Positions 28,226-37,702 of a DNA stretch of 64,000 nucleotides are shown here, in pieces. The stretch spans positions 1 to 64,000 of the forward strand of contig JAZRZI010000008.1 in NCBI GenBank assembly GCA_045601325.1, written 5' to 3'. The notes beneath the pieces were generated by a model. That model saw only the letters and a program-made list of their open reading frames with translations, had not been told where the DNA came from and did not search any database. Made by a program: the position numbers and the translations under genes. The stretch is from JAZRZI01 sp045601325 (GTDB lineage Bacteria; Bacillota_I; Bacilli_A; RFN20; CAG-826). How positions within the stretch are numbered: the first letter of the stretch is position 1; each line of letters starts with the position of its first letter.

Positions 28226-29110
28226 ATGGAAAACACACATAAAAAGTGGCAAATACTCAATAATTTCGGTTTAAAAATAATCGCTTTGGTCACAATGACT
28301 ATAGACCATCTAGGTATTTTTCTTGCCGAGATGTTTTTGACTTATAATGATCCATTAGTATTAGCTTTTAGAAGTATTGGAAGACTAGCCTTACCATTAT
28401 TTGCCTTTATGATTTATGAAGGGGTCAAACACACAAAACACTTTGGTAAATACATACTTAGACTAGGAATTATGTCCACCGCTGTATCCTTGGGTTTACT
28501 TGTCCTACATTTTGAAGATTTCGGTTTAACAGGAATCTCTTATGCGGGAAACATTTTCCTCGATTTATTATTAGCTGCTTTAGCGGCATATTTATTAAAG
28601 AAAGAAAAAGTGTGGCTAAAGTTATTATCATTACTTCCACTTGCTTATGGAATATTAAATTTTGCTATAAATGCTTATGAGGGTTCACATGGCGGTATCG
28701 TTAATTGGTTGCCAGATGTGATTAGACTTCAATATGGATTTTACGCAATTGGAATAGTAATGTTATTAACACTTGGTGGCTTTATAAAAAATGAACTTTT
28801 AAAAAGTTACGCAACGAAGATAGGAGCTGAAGAAAATTCGTTTATCGGAACGTCTTTTGATACAACTTTAGAGACCATAATAAACGTCACAATGATCACA
28901 ATCGCTTCATTAAGCCTATTTATTATTAAATTACTTATTGGTTACATTTTTATGTCTGTACAAACATACTGCCTATTAGCGGGCGTATTCGTTTTGTTAT
29001 ATAATGGAAAACGAGGTTACAACAAGAAGTGGTTTAGCTTAGGCTGTTATCTATATTACCCACTACACTTAGGAATTCTTGCTTTAATCTTTTATTTAAT
29101 TACTTTATAG
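28226..29110 (+). CDS. TraX-family membrane protein
   Basis: A 294-residue polytopic protein with the TraX pattern: MTIDHLG near residue 24, RSIGRLALPLFAFMIYEGVKHT, and closing YYPLHLGILAL. TraX acetylates F-pilin in conjugative plasmids, but chromosomal homologues are common in firmicutes with unknown substrate; no conjugation genes are nearby. It follows the CPBP protease with a single base between stop and start. Confidence 0.82.
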   Translation: MENTHKKWQILNNFGLKIIALVTMTIDHLGIFLAEMFLTYNDPLVLAFRSIGRLALPLFAFMIYEGVKHTKHFGKYILRLGIMSTAVSLGLLVLHFEDFGLTGISYAGNIFLDLLLAALAAYLLKKEKVWLKLLSLLPLAYGILNFAINAYEGSHGGIVNWLPDVIRLQYGFYAIGIVMLLTLGGFIKNELLKSYATKIGAEENSFIGTSFDTTLETIINVTMITIASLSLFIIKLLIGYIFMSVQTYCLLAGVFVLLYNGKRGYNKKWFSLGCYLYYPLHLGILALIFYLITL

Positions 29111-29120
29111 GAGAAATTTT

Positions 29121-29432
29121 ATGATCAAACACATTGAAACAGTTCAAGAATATGATGAAATCATCGCTAATAATGAATTGGTGCTTGTAGACTTCTTTGC
29201 TACTTGGTGTGGTCCATGCAAAATGCTTGCACCAGTATTAGAAGAAGTTGATGAAAAGCAATTAACAAATGCTAAAATTATTAAAGTTGATACGGATGAG
29301 TTTATTGAAATAGCAAGAAGATATAACATTCAAGCCATCCCAACATTGATTCTTTTCAAAAATGGTGTTTTATCAAATACATCACTTGGCTATTTAAATA
29401 AAAACCAAGTTATCTCATTTATAAATAAATAA
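29121..29432 (+). CDS. trxA: thioredoxin
   Basis: General cytoplasmic disulfide reductase, 103 residues, with the canonical FFATWCGPCKMLAP active site (C30, C33), cis-proline in IQAIPTLILFKNG, and normal length. AGGAGA precedes the ATG. It ends 48 bases before tRNA-Gly, which has its own promoter. Confidence 0.97.
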   Translation: MIKHIETVQEYDEIIANNELVLVDFFATWCGPCKMLAPVLEEVDEKQLTNAKIIKVDTDEFIEIARRYNIQAIPTLILFKNGVLSNTSLGYLNKNQVISFINK

Positions 29433-29462
29433 TTGTTATTTTGGTTGCGTTAGTAATATAAT
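29433..29462 (+). promoter_or_regulatory. tRNA-Gly promoter
   Basis: TTGTTA (29433-29438), 18-base spacer, TATAAT (29457-29462), starting directly after the trxA stop. Confidence 0.55.
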
Positions 29463-29480
29463 ATAACACGCTACCGAATT

Positions 29481-29554
29481 GCAGGCGTAGTTCAGTGGTA
29501 GAACATCAGCCTTCCAAGCTGATTATGCGGGTTCGATTCCCGTCGCCTGCTCCA
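29481..29554 (+). tRNA. tRNA-Gly(TCC)
   Basis: A complete cloverleaf: acceptor GCAGGCG/CGCCTGC, anticodon loop CTTCCAA with anticodon TCC, T arm GCGGG-TTCGATT-CCCGT, discriminator T and encoded CCA. A terminator follows. Confidence 0.97.
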
Positions 29555-29566
29555 GAGACAAAAAAT

Positions 29567-29595
29567 CGTTGGATAACTTCATTCCAACGTTTTTT
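29567..29595 (+). terminator. terminator after tRNA-Gly
   Basis: Stem CGTTGGA/TCCAACG followed by six T. Confidence 0.85.
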
Positions 29596-29668
29596 ATTTA
29601 ATGAGTAAGCCAATAAAATGGATTGGACATAATTTAAACTTTTTTTATAATTTTATATAGGTATCACT

Positions 29669-30271
29669 ATGAACTTTGAATTAATACTAGCAACATCTAA
29701 CAAACATAAAGTCCAAGAGGTAAGAAAAATATTATCTCCACACGGTATAATTGTATATGGTTTAAATGATTTAAACCTTAAACCAGAGGAAGTAATTGAA
29801 GATGGCGTTACTTATCAAGCTAACGCTCTAAAAAAGGCCCAAAGTGTGCAAAAACTAACTTCTATGCCAATCATCGCTGATGATTCAGGTATTGAAGTAG
29901 AAGCTTTAGATAATAAACCAGGTTTGCATTCTGCAAGATTTGCGGAAAGCGAAGGTGGCTATATTAATGCGATGAATAAAATCATCAAAGCCACAAAAGA
30001 CAAAAACAATAACAATGCAAGATTTGTTTGCGACATCGTTTTATTAAATGTTGACGAAAAACCACTATTATTTGAAGGCATAGCTAACGGGCACATCAAA
30101 AATGAAATAATTGGTGATTCCGGATTTGGATATGACCCTATATTCTATTACGATGAATTAGGCAAAACTTTTGCAGAATTAACTGAAGATGAAAAAAATA
30201 AAGTCTCGCACAGAGCAAGAGCTTTAAAGAAATTATTAACTTATCTTAAGATTAATCAATTAATCAAGTGA
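29669..30271 (+). CDS. rdgB: XTP/dITP diphosphatase
   Basis: House-cleaning pyrophosphatase that removes non-canonical purine nucleotides. The 200-residue Ham1-family protein has ILATSNKHKVQEVRKIL, IADDSGIEVEALDNKPGLHSARFAE and GDSGFGYDPIFYY, with SHRARAL near the end. Upstream a TATAAT at about 29647 and a weak AGGT serve expression. Its 3' end overlaps the converging gene by 16 bases. Confidence 0.96.
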   Translation: MNFELILATSNKHKVQEVRKILSPHGIIVYGLNDLNLKPEEVIEDGVTYQANALKKAQSVQKLTSMPIIADDSGIEVEALDNKPGLHSARFAESEGGYINAMNKIIKATKDKNNNNARFVCDIVLLNVDEKPLLFEGIANGHIKNEIIGDSGFGYDPIFYYDELGKTFAELTEDEKNKVSHRARALKKLLTYLKINQLIK

Positions 30272-31326
30272 CGATAACGTTTAAGAATAGTTTTAAATGC
30301 TAAGTGAAAAATCATACAGACTAATCCACCTAGTAAAAATACACCTGCGCCTATGAGAAAATACATAGACCAGGTTTTTTCTTTAAAGAAAATGAATGAA
30401 CAAATAAGACCGGCGGTAAATAAATAAAAGACAATAAATAATGGCAAAGAACCACGTGATGCTTTGTAAATACCAATATTATTAGGGTAGATATTATTGG
30501 AAATAATTTTAATATGTTTTGCTTCTTCATCTAGTGTCGCGTTAACAACTTTAGTTGGGTTTCGTTTTGGCTCTTCATCGTTTCTTGCAATCATTGCCTT
30601 GCCTAATGCATTAAAACCAACGAATTTATAAGTAAAGCCTTCCATAGTTGGTTGTTTCTTTTCTAGATATCGTTTTGATTTTTCAACATCATCGATAATA
30701 TCTTGGTGATATTTTTCTACTTCCTTGCTAACTGAATTAGGATCTAATTTTTGCATTGAAAGCTCATATAACGCTAATAAAGATTCTCTTGCCTTTAAAA
30801 GTTTGTGATTCTTCTCAAAATAGAGTTTTAAACAATCTGCGTCATAGAAATATGATCTATATGAAAGCTTCTTATAAACAAGATACTCGTATTCATCTAA
30901 ACCAATAGAACATTTGTTCATAAATAAGAACAATGAGTTCAAGTCCGACATTTTAGAAAAATAAGATGCGTAATCATTTCCTAACATTAAAGTAAATTCT
31001 TCAAATCTATCTCTTCTAAGAGTGGACATGTATAAGAGAGATAAAAGTCTACCGAATCTAGCTTCTATAGATTCTGGATCAAACGCTAAAATATTAGCAA
31101 ACATTTCATATGCTTTACCATAATCTTTAACACCATAAAGAATCTTTTTTGCTTTAACAACTTTGTTGTGAAGCATAGTTTCATAGTTAGAAATAGCTTC
31201 ACCAGTGGTGAGTTCGGCCATACAATGAGGGCAATAACAAACCTTTGCAGAACTATTCACATCAAAAATTGCGTTGGTGAATTCTTCAGGATGACAATGT
31301 GTACAATAACCTTTTTTAAGACTCAT
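30256..31326 (-). CDS. zinc-ribbon protein with helical repeats and two C-terminal membrane helices
   Basis: A 356-residue protein. The N-terminus carries two CxxC pairs (CTHC at about 8-11 and CPHC at about 33-36), a zinc ribbon. The middle (60-220) is helical with a TPR-like section (YGKAYEMFANILAFDPESIEARFGRLL), and two hydrophobic helices lie near the C-terminus (about 295-320 and 325-348). The start at 31326 is chosen because its ATG follows the YhhN stop by one base (TAGTATG). The domain mix suggests a membrane-attached adaptor, but I recognise no family. The end overlaps rdgB. Confidence 0.75.
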   Translation of the reverse strand: MSLKKGYCTHCHPEEFTNAIFDVNSSAKVCYCPHCMAELTTGEAISNYETMLHNKVVKAKKILYGVKDYGKAYEMFANILAFDPESIEARFGRLLSLLYMSTLRRDRFEEFTLMLGNDYASYFSKMSDLNSLFLFMNKCSIGLDEYEYLVYKKLSYRSYFYDADCLKLYFEKNHKLLKARESLLALYELSMQKLDPNSVSKEVEKYHQDIIDDVEKSKRYLEKKQPTMEGFTYKFVGFNALGKAMIARNDEEPKRNPTKVVNATLDEEAKHIKIISNNIYPNNIGIYKASRGSLPLFIVFYLFTAGLICSFIFFKEKTWSMYFLIGAGVFLLGGLVCMIFHLAFKTILKRYRHLIN

Positions 31327-31327
31327 A

Positions 31328-32014
31328 CTAAAATACCGGTGCAAAAACTATTAGACCATAAACGATAAGGAATTGGCCTACTAAATATGTAATCATGATT
31401 GGAAGATCTCTTCTTCTAAAATCATGGACGTAAGTTGAGATGATAACAAGCACATCACTGATGAAGAATAAAACATAGCCCACTAATAACATAATGCTAG
31501 CAAAGAATTCATCTCCACCTTTAGGTGCATTCTTAATAACTAAATAAACTGTAGAACCAATTAATGCGACTAAAAGAAACATATAGAAGTTTCCTTCTAA
31601 TGTAGGTAATCCACACATTTTGTGATTGAAAATAAATAGAATTAAAGATAACGCAATAATGACTCCAAATCCAATGAGATACATAGTCACATTAGTGCAT
31701 TCAAGAATAAATCTATTAATTGCAAAGAAAAGACATAGGTGTCCAATTAAAAATAAAGTTGTTCCAATAAAATAACTTGTTTTCTTGTGAACTTTAATAA
31801 GGAAAAAGTCACCGACACACGCTAAATAGAAAGGAATATATACAAGCGGATTAGAAGGGACAGCAATAGTTAACGCAACCGCTAAAAATAAAACGCAAAA
31901 AGGTTTAGTAAACTTTTTAAGTTTTTCTTTTTCGAATAAGCAGAACATAATGTGCACTAAGGCATATGCTCCGAATAGTGTGAATAGAATCAATATAGGC
32001 AATTCGAGTTTCAT
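31328..32014 (-). CDS. YhhN-family membrane protein (lysoplasmalogenase-like)
   Basis: A 228-residue protein with about eight membrane helices showing the YhhN pattern: KPFCVLFLAVAL, YLACVGDFFLIKV, FIGTTLFLIGHLCLFF and FFISDVLVII with its conserved Asp residues. The animal relative TMEM86 hydrolyses lysoplasmalogens, and anaerobic bacteria may contain plasmalogens, but activity here is unproven. TATAAT on the minus strand (32025-32030) lies ten bases before the ATG without Shine-Dalgarno. Confidence 0.8.
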   Translation of the reverse strand: MKLELPILILFTLFGAYALVHIMFCLFEKEKLKKFTKPFCVLFLAVALTIAVPSNPLVYIPFYLACVGDFFLIKVHKKTSYFIGTTLFLIGHLCLFFAINRFILECTNVTMYLIGFGVIIALSLILFIFNHKMCGLPTLEGNFYMFLLVALIGSTVYLVIKNAPKGGDEFFASIMLLVGYVLFFISDVLVIISTYVHDFRRRDLPIMITYLVGQFLIVYGLIVFAPVF

Positions 32015-32070
32015 AAGTTCTTATATTATATATAAAGAAAATAATTTAATAAAGTAAATTATATTTGGGT

Positions 32071-32076
32071 TATAAT
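32071..32076 (+). promoter_or_regulatory. consensus -10 six bases before the ATG at 32083
   Basis: Perfect TATAAT; the expected transcription start is the A of the ATG, so the message should be leaderless. A TTG at 32065 in the same frame lies upstream of this element and cannot be the start. Confidence 0.55.
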
Positions 32077-32082
32077 AGACCC

Positions 32083-33138
32083 ATGAAATTTAACGTAAAC
32101 GAACAAGAAAAAAGCAAAATATATGCATTATTAGAAACTAAGGAAATGAACATCATTGTTGCAGACATGCTTCAAGCATTCTTTTCTTACGTAGATGCAG
32201 TTAAAGGGGTTACCACCACTGACGATTACATTTCCAGTATGTGTGACTTTTGGGAAATCGACATGAATAACCAAGAAAATATAGACATCTTGTTCGATAG
32301 AGTTATAAAAGAATTGAAAGAATTGAACGATAAGGATTTAAAGAATAACCCTTATTTTAAAAACATAAACATAAAGCCAGTTAAAATTGGTAATTACTAT
32401 CTTGGTTATGACACATATTATCCATATCAAGGCTTTGCCTATGATGATTTATCATATCTAGAATATTACTTAGAAATTTCAAAAGTTGGATATTATTCAA
32501 AGGAAGTTAAGTATCCAGTTTTAAAACATAATAAAGATGTCTGGATGAGCATTACTCCTAATGAAATTGCCACTATGCAAAATTCAATCGATGAAGCTAA
32601 TGGCAAAGTTTTAGTTGTTGGCCTTGGTTTAGGATACTATCCATATATGATTTCATTAAAAAACGATGTTAAAGAAATAATCATTGTTGAAAAGGATAAG
32701 GATGTTATTGAAATTTTTAAAAAAAACATACTTCCTCAATTTTCACATAAAGAAAAAATAACAATTGTGAATGATGATGCTTATAAATTCATCGAAAACA
32801 ATAAAACAAAATTTGACTATGCTTTTATCGATATTTGGCATAATCCAAACGATGGGCTTCCTCTATACATCAAATTTAAACAAATCGAACATAATCTAGG
32901 TTCTATAAAAGTATCTTATTGGATTGAATCTTCAATATTGGAATTATATAGACGTTGTTATCTCACAGTGGTTGAAGAACAGCTTGAAGGAATGGGTGAA
33001 TCCAATTATCAAAAAGCTAAAAATGACATGGATAAATTGATTAACTCCATTTACCATAAAACAAAAAACGTAACTATAAATAGTTACGCTTCGTTATTAG
33101 AATTATTAAGTGATAAAAATATTATTTTGAATATTTAA
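32083..33138 (+). CDS. SpeE-like SAM-dependent methyltransferase fold protein
   Basis: A 351-residue protein whose centre (about 175-265) is a class I Rossmann methyltransferase: KVLVVGLGLGYYPYM (SAM motif I), EIIIVEKDKDVIEIF (acidic end of strand 2), IVNDDAYKFI and YAFIDIWHNPNDG. The DxWH pattern and layout resemble spermidine synthase relatives. The N-terminal 170 residues match nothing I recognise, and no polyamine genes are adjacent, so the substrate is unknown. The 3' end overlaps the converging gene by 17 bases. Confidence 0.78.
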   Translation: MKFNVNEQEKSKIYALLETKEMNIIVADMLQAFFSYVDAVKGVTTTDDYISSMCDFWEIDMNNQENIDILFDRVIKELKELNDKDLKNNPYFKNINIKPVKIGNYYLGYDTYYPYQGFAYDDLSYLEYYLEISKVGYYSKEVKYPVLKHNKDVWMSITPNEIATMQNSIDEANGKVLVVGLGLGYYPYMISLKNDVKEIIIVEKDKDVIEIFKKNILPQFSHKEKITIVNDDAYKFIENNKTKFDYAFIDIWHNPNDGLPLYIKFKQIEHNLGSIKVSYWIESSILELYRRCYLTVVEEQLEGMGESNYQKAKNDMDKLINSIYHKTKNVTINSYASLLELLSDKNIILNI

Positions 33139-34657
33139 ATTTGCTTGCTTTGAAAAATAAGTAATTTCTTTTCTCGTGTTTGAGAATTCTTTGAATTGCA
33201 AACATTCCAGTTGCTGCCGCTAAAGGTAAACCACCAGGAGATTGGCACCATTGAGAAGCTAAATAAAGGTTATTAATTCCATGGATATGACCACTATGCA
33301 TCAAAATGCCGTTTTTAGATGTCACCATAAATGACATATAGCTGCCTTTATAAGCGTCTGTATACCTTTCAAAAGTTAAAGGAGATAAAGAATCTAAGTA
33401 TTCAAAATCTTCTTTAGAGAATTCGGGATATTGGGAAACAATTTTAGAAACTATTTGATTGCTAATTTCTTTCTTTTTGGAATAATATGCATTTTTATCC
33501 TTATCAAAGATTTCTTTCCAATAATCATAAGAATCGTGATATTGCTCAACATAGACTTCCATGACAGTTTTGCCATTTCTATCAAAATAATCATCGAATC
33601 CAAAACTTCTCATGACAATTGAATGCTGATTTTCTTTACCTATGGTAAGTCCATCTACAGGGAAATATTGATTATTTGTGTGGAATACAGAATCATATTT
33701 TTCTTTATCGACTGCATAATAAGCCAAGAAAGCACTTGGACAAGGGTTCTTGTCTGATTTGTCGAAACGTTTATTGAAAGGCTTGTTTTTATATTTACCT
33801 ACTAAAAGTTTATTTAATAAAACATTTGCGTCAACCGCAGAGACGACATAGTCAGCTGCAATAAACTCGCCATTATCCAAAGTAACACCTGTGGTTTTCT
33901 TTTTGTCAATGTTGATTTGAATTACAGGAGATTTAGTTCTAATAGTGCCACCTAATGAAAGATATCTTTCTTCCATATTATTTACTAAGCCTTTAGAAAC
34001 CTTTTTAGGAATGCCTCCATTTTGATAAACGATGGTACCAAAACTATAAATCAAAGCATATGCACTGCCAGGTCCTGGTTGAAATTGATTAAAGAAGAAT
34101 CTTAGTATTGGGGATTTGAATTTTTTGCAATATTTTTCACAACTAGATGTAGCAATTCTCGCCATAAAGAATATGTAAGGAAATAGCTTGAATCCTGTCT
34201 TTAATAACCTACCAAAACTCATAGTATTAACTGGCTCAGTAAGTGGCAATGGAACATTCATTATTTTTCTTAAGTCCTTAAAAAATCTATTGATTGCACG
34301 TTTGTCATTTGGGCCAACTCTTAAGAATTCTTCTTTAAGCTTTTTAGGATCAGCGTATAGAGTTAACTTTTCTCCTTGATAATCCATCACGCCAATTACC
34401 TTTTGAACAAAAATATTGTCATCATCAGTTATAACACCAAGATTTTTCCAAATGTTATATAAATCTGTATCTTTATGAGTGCCAGTTAACCAGTGAACAC
34501 ATCCATCGATATGATAGCCTTTTCTTTCCCACCAAGTGCAAAGACCGCCAACTCTATCATGTCGTTCTAAAACAATAGATTCGAATCCATTTTGTTGAGC
34601 GTATATTCCAGCAGAAAGACCGGAAATTCCCCCTCCAATAATTACTATTTTCTTCAT
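33122..34657 (-). CDS. CrtI-type FAD-dependent desaturase/oxidoreductase
   Basis: A 511-residue flavoprotein of the phytoene desaturase/retinol saturase family. It starts with the dinucleotide-binding KIVIIGGGISGLSAGIYA and ERHDRVGGLCTWW, and ends with GIHGINNLYLASQWCQSPGGLPLAAATG, the FAD-closing motif. No carotenoid genes are nearby, so the substrate (carotenoid, fatty acid or prenyl lipid) is open. Its ATG follows the mtaD stop directly (TAAATG), suggesting co-translation. Confidence 0.85.
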   Translation of the reverse strand: MKKIVIIGGGISGLSAGIYAQQNGFESIVLERHDRVGGLCTWWERKGYHIDGCVHWLTGTHKDTDLYNIWKNLGVITDDDNIFVQKVIGVMDYQGEKLTLYADPKKLKEEFLRVGPNDKRAINRFFKDLRKIMNVPLPLTEPVNTMSFGRLLKTGFKLFPYIFFMARIATSSCEKYCKKFKSPILRFFFNQFQPGPGSAYALIYSFGTIVYQNGGIPKKVSKGLVNNMEERYLSLGGTIRTKSPVIQINIDKKKTTGVTLDNGEFIAADYVVSAVDANVLLNKLLVGKYKNKPFNKRFDKSDKNPCPSAFLAYYAVDKEKYDSVFHTNNQYFPVDGLTIGKENQHSIVMRSFGFDDYFDRNGKTVMEVYVEQYHDSYDYWKEIFDKDKNAYYSKKKEISNQIVSKIVSQYPEFSKEDFEYLDSLSPLTFERYTDAYKGSYMSFMVTSKNGILMHSGHIHGINNLYLASQWCQSPGGLPLAAATGMFAIQRILKHEKRNYLFFKASKFKYSK

Positions 34658-35938
34658 TTATCTTGCTTCCTTATCTAAACGATCAGCAACAAGTTGGCAA
34701 TTATTATAGATTTCTTCTATAGGTTGACCGACAAAAAATTCTCCATCATCATAAAGAATCTTTCCGTTAATCATCGTCATTTTAATAATATCTTTTGAAC
34801 CACTATAAACTATGTTATTAACAATGCTATTTAATGGCTGCATATTAGGTCTAGTTAAATCAATTTCAATTAAATCTGCTAATTTATTTACTTCCAAAAT
34901 GTCAGCATCAAATAATCCCATTGCATGAGCTCCATTGACAGTTGCCATCTTAAGAATTTCATATGCAGGTAACGCTTTAGGGTCACTATTTTGCAATTTT
35001 CCAAGTGAATAAACCAATTGCATTTCTTTGAACATGTCTAAACAATTGTTACTTGCTGGCCCATCTGTACCTATGCAAACATTTAACCCACTTTCTAAAT
35101 ATTTACTTACAGGACATATACCACTCGCTAGCTTTGAGTTACTGCCAGGGCAAGTAACTACTGATACATTATGTTTTTTAAATATTTCGATATCTTTATC
35201 ATCTAAATAGTTGCAATGAAAAGCGACACCACCATTTTCATAAAATCCCAAGGATTCAAAAAATTGAATTGGTGAAAAACCATTGTGTCTTTTCTTGCAC
35301 TCTTCAACTTCACTTAATGTTTCGGAAGTATGAGTAGCGAAAGGAGATTTCGTTTCTTTTAAAACTCTTGAAGTTACCTCGTAATCAATATTTTCAGAAG
35401 TGTATTCAGCGTGTAGACCAATCACATATGTGACTAAACTATTTTTACTAGAGTTGAAATCAAAGTAGTAATCTTTCAAATTTTCCTCTGATGTGTAATT
35501 AGAATAAGTGCCTTGCAAAACAGCACGCATGCCAAATTCTTCTGCCGCTTTAGCGGTTGATAAAGGATAGAAATATTGGTCATAACAAGCAGTTATTCCA
35601 CTAGTCAAATATTCTAAAAATGCGACTTTAGATAAGTGATATGGATCTTCAACTTTCAAATGTCTTTCCCTAGGAAACACAACATTAAAAAGCCAATCTT
35701 GCAACGAAAGATCATCTGCACAACTGCGTAAAAATGTCATCGCACTATGAGTGTGTACGTTCTTAAAGCCAGGCATAACAACATTGCCGTTGCATTCTCT
35801 AATAACATCAAATGGTGAGAACTTCTTATAATCTTCACCAATATATGCAATTCTATTTTCAAATATTACAATATTCGAGAGAAATATAGGAGTGTTATCC
35901 ATTTTTAACACCCTAGCATTTTTAAGTAAAATTTTCAT
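34658..35938 (-). CDS. mtaD: amidohydrolase, probably 5-methylthioadenosine/S-adenosylhomocysteine deaminase
   Basis: A 426-residue amidohydrolase with GFKNVHTHSAMTFLRSCADDL (metal HxH), RERHL, FATHTSET, VAFHCNYL and CIGTDGPASNN, the set seen in MtaD/SsnA enzymes. It would deaminate methylthioadenosine or S-adenosylhomocysteine; guanine deaminase-like activity is an alternative. The ATG at 35938 is preferred over one nine bases upstream because TAAAAT (minus strand, 35946-35951) ends seven bases before it. There is no Shine-Dalgarno. Confidence 0.85.
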   Translation of the reverse strand: MKILLKNARVLKMDNTPIFLSNIVIFENRIAYIGEDYKKFSPFDVIRECNGNVVMPGFKNVHTHSAMTFLRSCADDLSLQDWLFNVVFPRERHLKVEDPYHLSKVAFLEYLTSGITACYDQYFYPLSTAKAAEEFGMRAVLQGTYSNYTSEENLKDYYFDFNSSKNSLVTYVIGLHAEYTSENIDYEVTSRVLKETKSPFATHTSETLSEVEECKKRHNGFSPIQFFESLGFYENGGVAFHCNYLDDKDIEIFKKHNVSVVTCPGSNSKLASGICPVSKYLESGLNVCIGTDGPASNNCLDMFKEMQLVYSLGKLQNSDPKALPAYEILKMATVNGAHAMGLFDADILEVNKLADLIEIDLTRPNMQPLNSIVNNIVYSGSKDIIKMTMINGKILYDDGEFFVGQPIEEIYNNCQLVADRLDKEAR

Positions 35939-35945
35939 ACAATGC

Positions 35946-36000
35946 ATTTTATCATTAACTTTTTGTTTTTGTATACAAAAAGCAACACATTTGTTAAATT
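35946..36000. promoter_or_regulatory. divergent promoters with a 16-base palindrome
   Basis: Minus-strand TAAAAT (35946-35951) serves mtaD; plus-strand TGtTAAATT (35992-36000) serves the gene at 36007. Between them TTTTTGTATACAAAAA (35966-35981) is a perfect palindrome at the -35 region of both, a likely operator. Confidence 0.5.
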
Positions 36001-36006
36001 ATAAAT

Positions 36007-37683
36007 ATGAAAAACGAACAAAATAACAATGTAAAAGTGCTATGCACAAAAAAGATTCAACCTAAAAAAATTGAACCAACAACTAAAAATAAGAAGAAAA
36101 AGAAGAAACATATATTTGGAAAAATCCTCCTTACATTTTTCATCGTTTTTATTGTTTTACCAATTGGTTTAGTCTATGCATTATGTTACACAAATAAATG
36201 GGAAGACATTAAAGCTACCGATGAGACCACTGAAGAAATATTTAATAGAATAAAAGTTGATTCACTAGATTACTCAACATCCGCATATAATCCAAGAGTA
36301 CAATTGAGATTAACTCAAGATGATTTGAATGGATTTTTAAAGCAATACACACAAGAATTCACAACCGATAATCCTTTGATGAAATTTGTAAATAATTTCT
36401 ATATCAAGATCGAGGACAACCAATACGAATTCGTTTTTGAAATAAAAACAAAAATTTTCTGTACAAAGCTAATCTTACAAGCTGAATTCCAAGAAATAGG
36501 TAATAGAGAAGATTACACAAAATCATATTTTGATTTTAAAATAAAAACATTAAAAGTTGGAAGATTATCAGGATTTGATGCATTGATTATCAAATTAGTA
36601 AATTCTGAAACAATCACATCTTTCTTTAATGATGCAGGCATAAGTGCACAAGTCGATTTAGAAAATAAAGAAATCAAATATTATGAAAAAGATTTAATCG
36701 AAGATATAAAGAAGCAAGAAGGCTTTGAAGATGATGATTTATACTTTTCTGTTGTCAATGACGCTTTGCAAAGAAGAATGCTTAAGTTCGATTTTAACAG
36801 CGATAATTCGTTAACAGTTTCAGCATCTTTGAAAGATATGAAATATAACGATACTTATTGTGATCATAATAAGGAATTGGGTTACAACTTTTCCGAGAAA
36901 AGAGAAATGGTTGTTCAAGCCCTAAATGAAGGCATTATAAACGAAGATAACGCAGGAAACTTATTTGATTATCTAATTCATGGTTATGAATTTGCTAAAC
37001 AAGATAATACAGTTAGAATGCAATTTACAGGTGACATTTTTAAAACTCTTGGTATCGATGATGTCGCAACATACGAAGGATATGAAAAAATCAGTATTTT
37101 AAACCATGATTATGCAACACTTGATAGCAGGATTGCAAATTCAGTAGATCCAACTAATTTAGCAACAGGTGGAGTCATTGCCTCGCTTAATGAAAATGAC
37201 ATTAATAACTTTATTCGTGCTTCTGAAATGATTGGCGTAAAATCTCTATTTATGAGAAAAACAAGCGAAACAGAATGGAAAGCAAATTATGTTGCTATTA
37301 ATGATTTCTATTGTGACATCGTAGATAATGGCGTCAATTATGTTGTAGGCATTGATATCAATGGTTATAACACAGTTCTAAGTTTTGTCACTACTTTTGA
37401 AAATATTGAAGGTTATAAATTAAGTTTTAATACAGACAAAGTTTACTATGGCAATACAGAAGCAACCGAATCAATGAAAATTGTTATCTTAAGCATATTA
37501 GAAAGTGCAATTAACGCGGATGCCACTATGGGTGTTGAAATAGTAAATAACCATTTCATATTTGATTTTGCTTCGGGTATTGAAGAAAGCGGGTATGGAA
37601 ATTATATTGATCCATCGAGAGGAAGAATCGAAGTAAAAGATTCCACTGATGGCAATGGTAGAATTAATTTCCTACTGAATTAA
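36007..37683 (+). CDS. membrane-anchored protein with a duplicated extracytoplasmic domain
   Basis: A 558-residue protein: a lysine-rich cytoplasmic N-terminus (residues 1-37), one membrane helix (39-60), and a large outside region. Two segments resemble each other: LRLTQDDLNGFLK (100-112) then NNFYIKIEDNQYEFVFEI (129-146), and ASLNENDINNFIR (392-404) then NDFYCDIVDNGVNYVVGI (432-449), each followed by a long strand-rich stretch. This looks like an internal duplication; the LTxxDLN beginning recalls YpmS/DUF2140-type domains, but I cannot confirm that. The ATG lies six bases after a -10 element, without Shine-Dalgarno. Function unknown. Confidence 0.72.
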   Translation: MKNEQNNNVKVLCTKKIQPKKIEPTTKNKKKKKKHIFGKILLTFFIVFIVLPIGLVYALCYTNKWEDIKATDETTEEIFNRIKVDSLDYSTSAYNPRVQLRLTQDDLNGFLKQYTQEFTTDNPLMKFVNNFYIKIEDNQYEFVFEIKTKIFCTKLILQAEFQEIGNREDYTKSYFDFKIKTLKVGRLSGFDALIIKLVNSETITSFFNDAGISAQVDLENKEIKYYEKDLIEDIKKQEGFEDDDLYFSVVNDALQRRMLKFDFNSDNSLTVSASLKDMKYNDTYCDHNKELGYNFSEKREMVVQALNEGIINEDNAGNLFDYLIHGYEFAKQDNTVRMQFTGDIFKTLGIDDVATYEGYEKISILNHDYATLDSRIANSVDPTNLATGGVIASLNENDINNFIRASEMIGVKSLFMRKTSETEWKANYVAINDFYCDIVDNGVNYVVGIDINGYNTVLSFVTTFENIEGYKLSFNTDKVYYGNTEATESMKIVILSILESAINADATMGVEIVNNHFIFDFASGIEESGYGNYIDPSRGRIEVKDSTDGNGRINFLLN

Positions 37684-37702
37684 CCAGTTTTAACTGGTTT
37701 TT
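37682..37702. terminator. terminator between converging genes
   Basis: Stem AACCAGTT/AACTGGTT with a two-base core, followed by T. It overlaps the TAA stop of the plus-strand gene and abuts the stop of the PHP gene. Confidence 0.7.
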
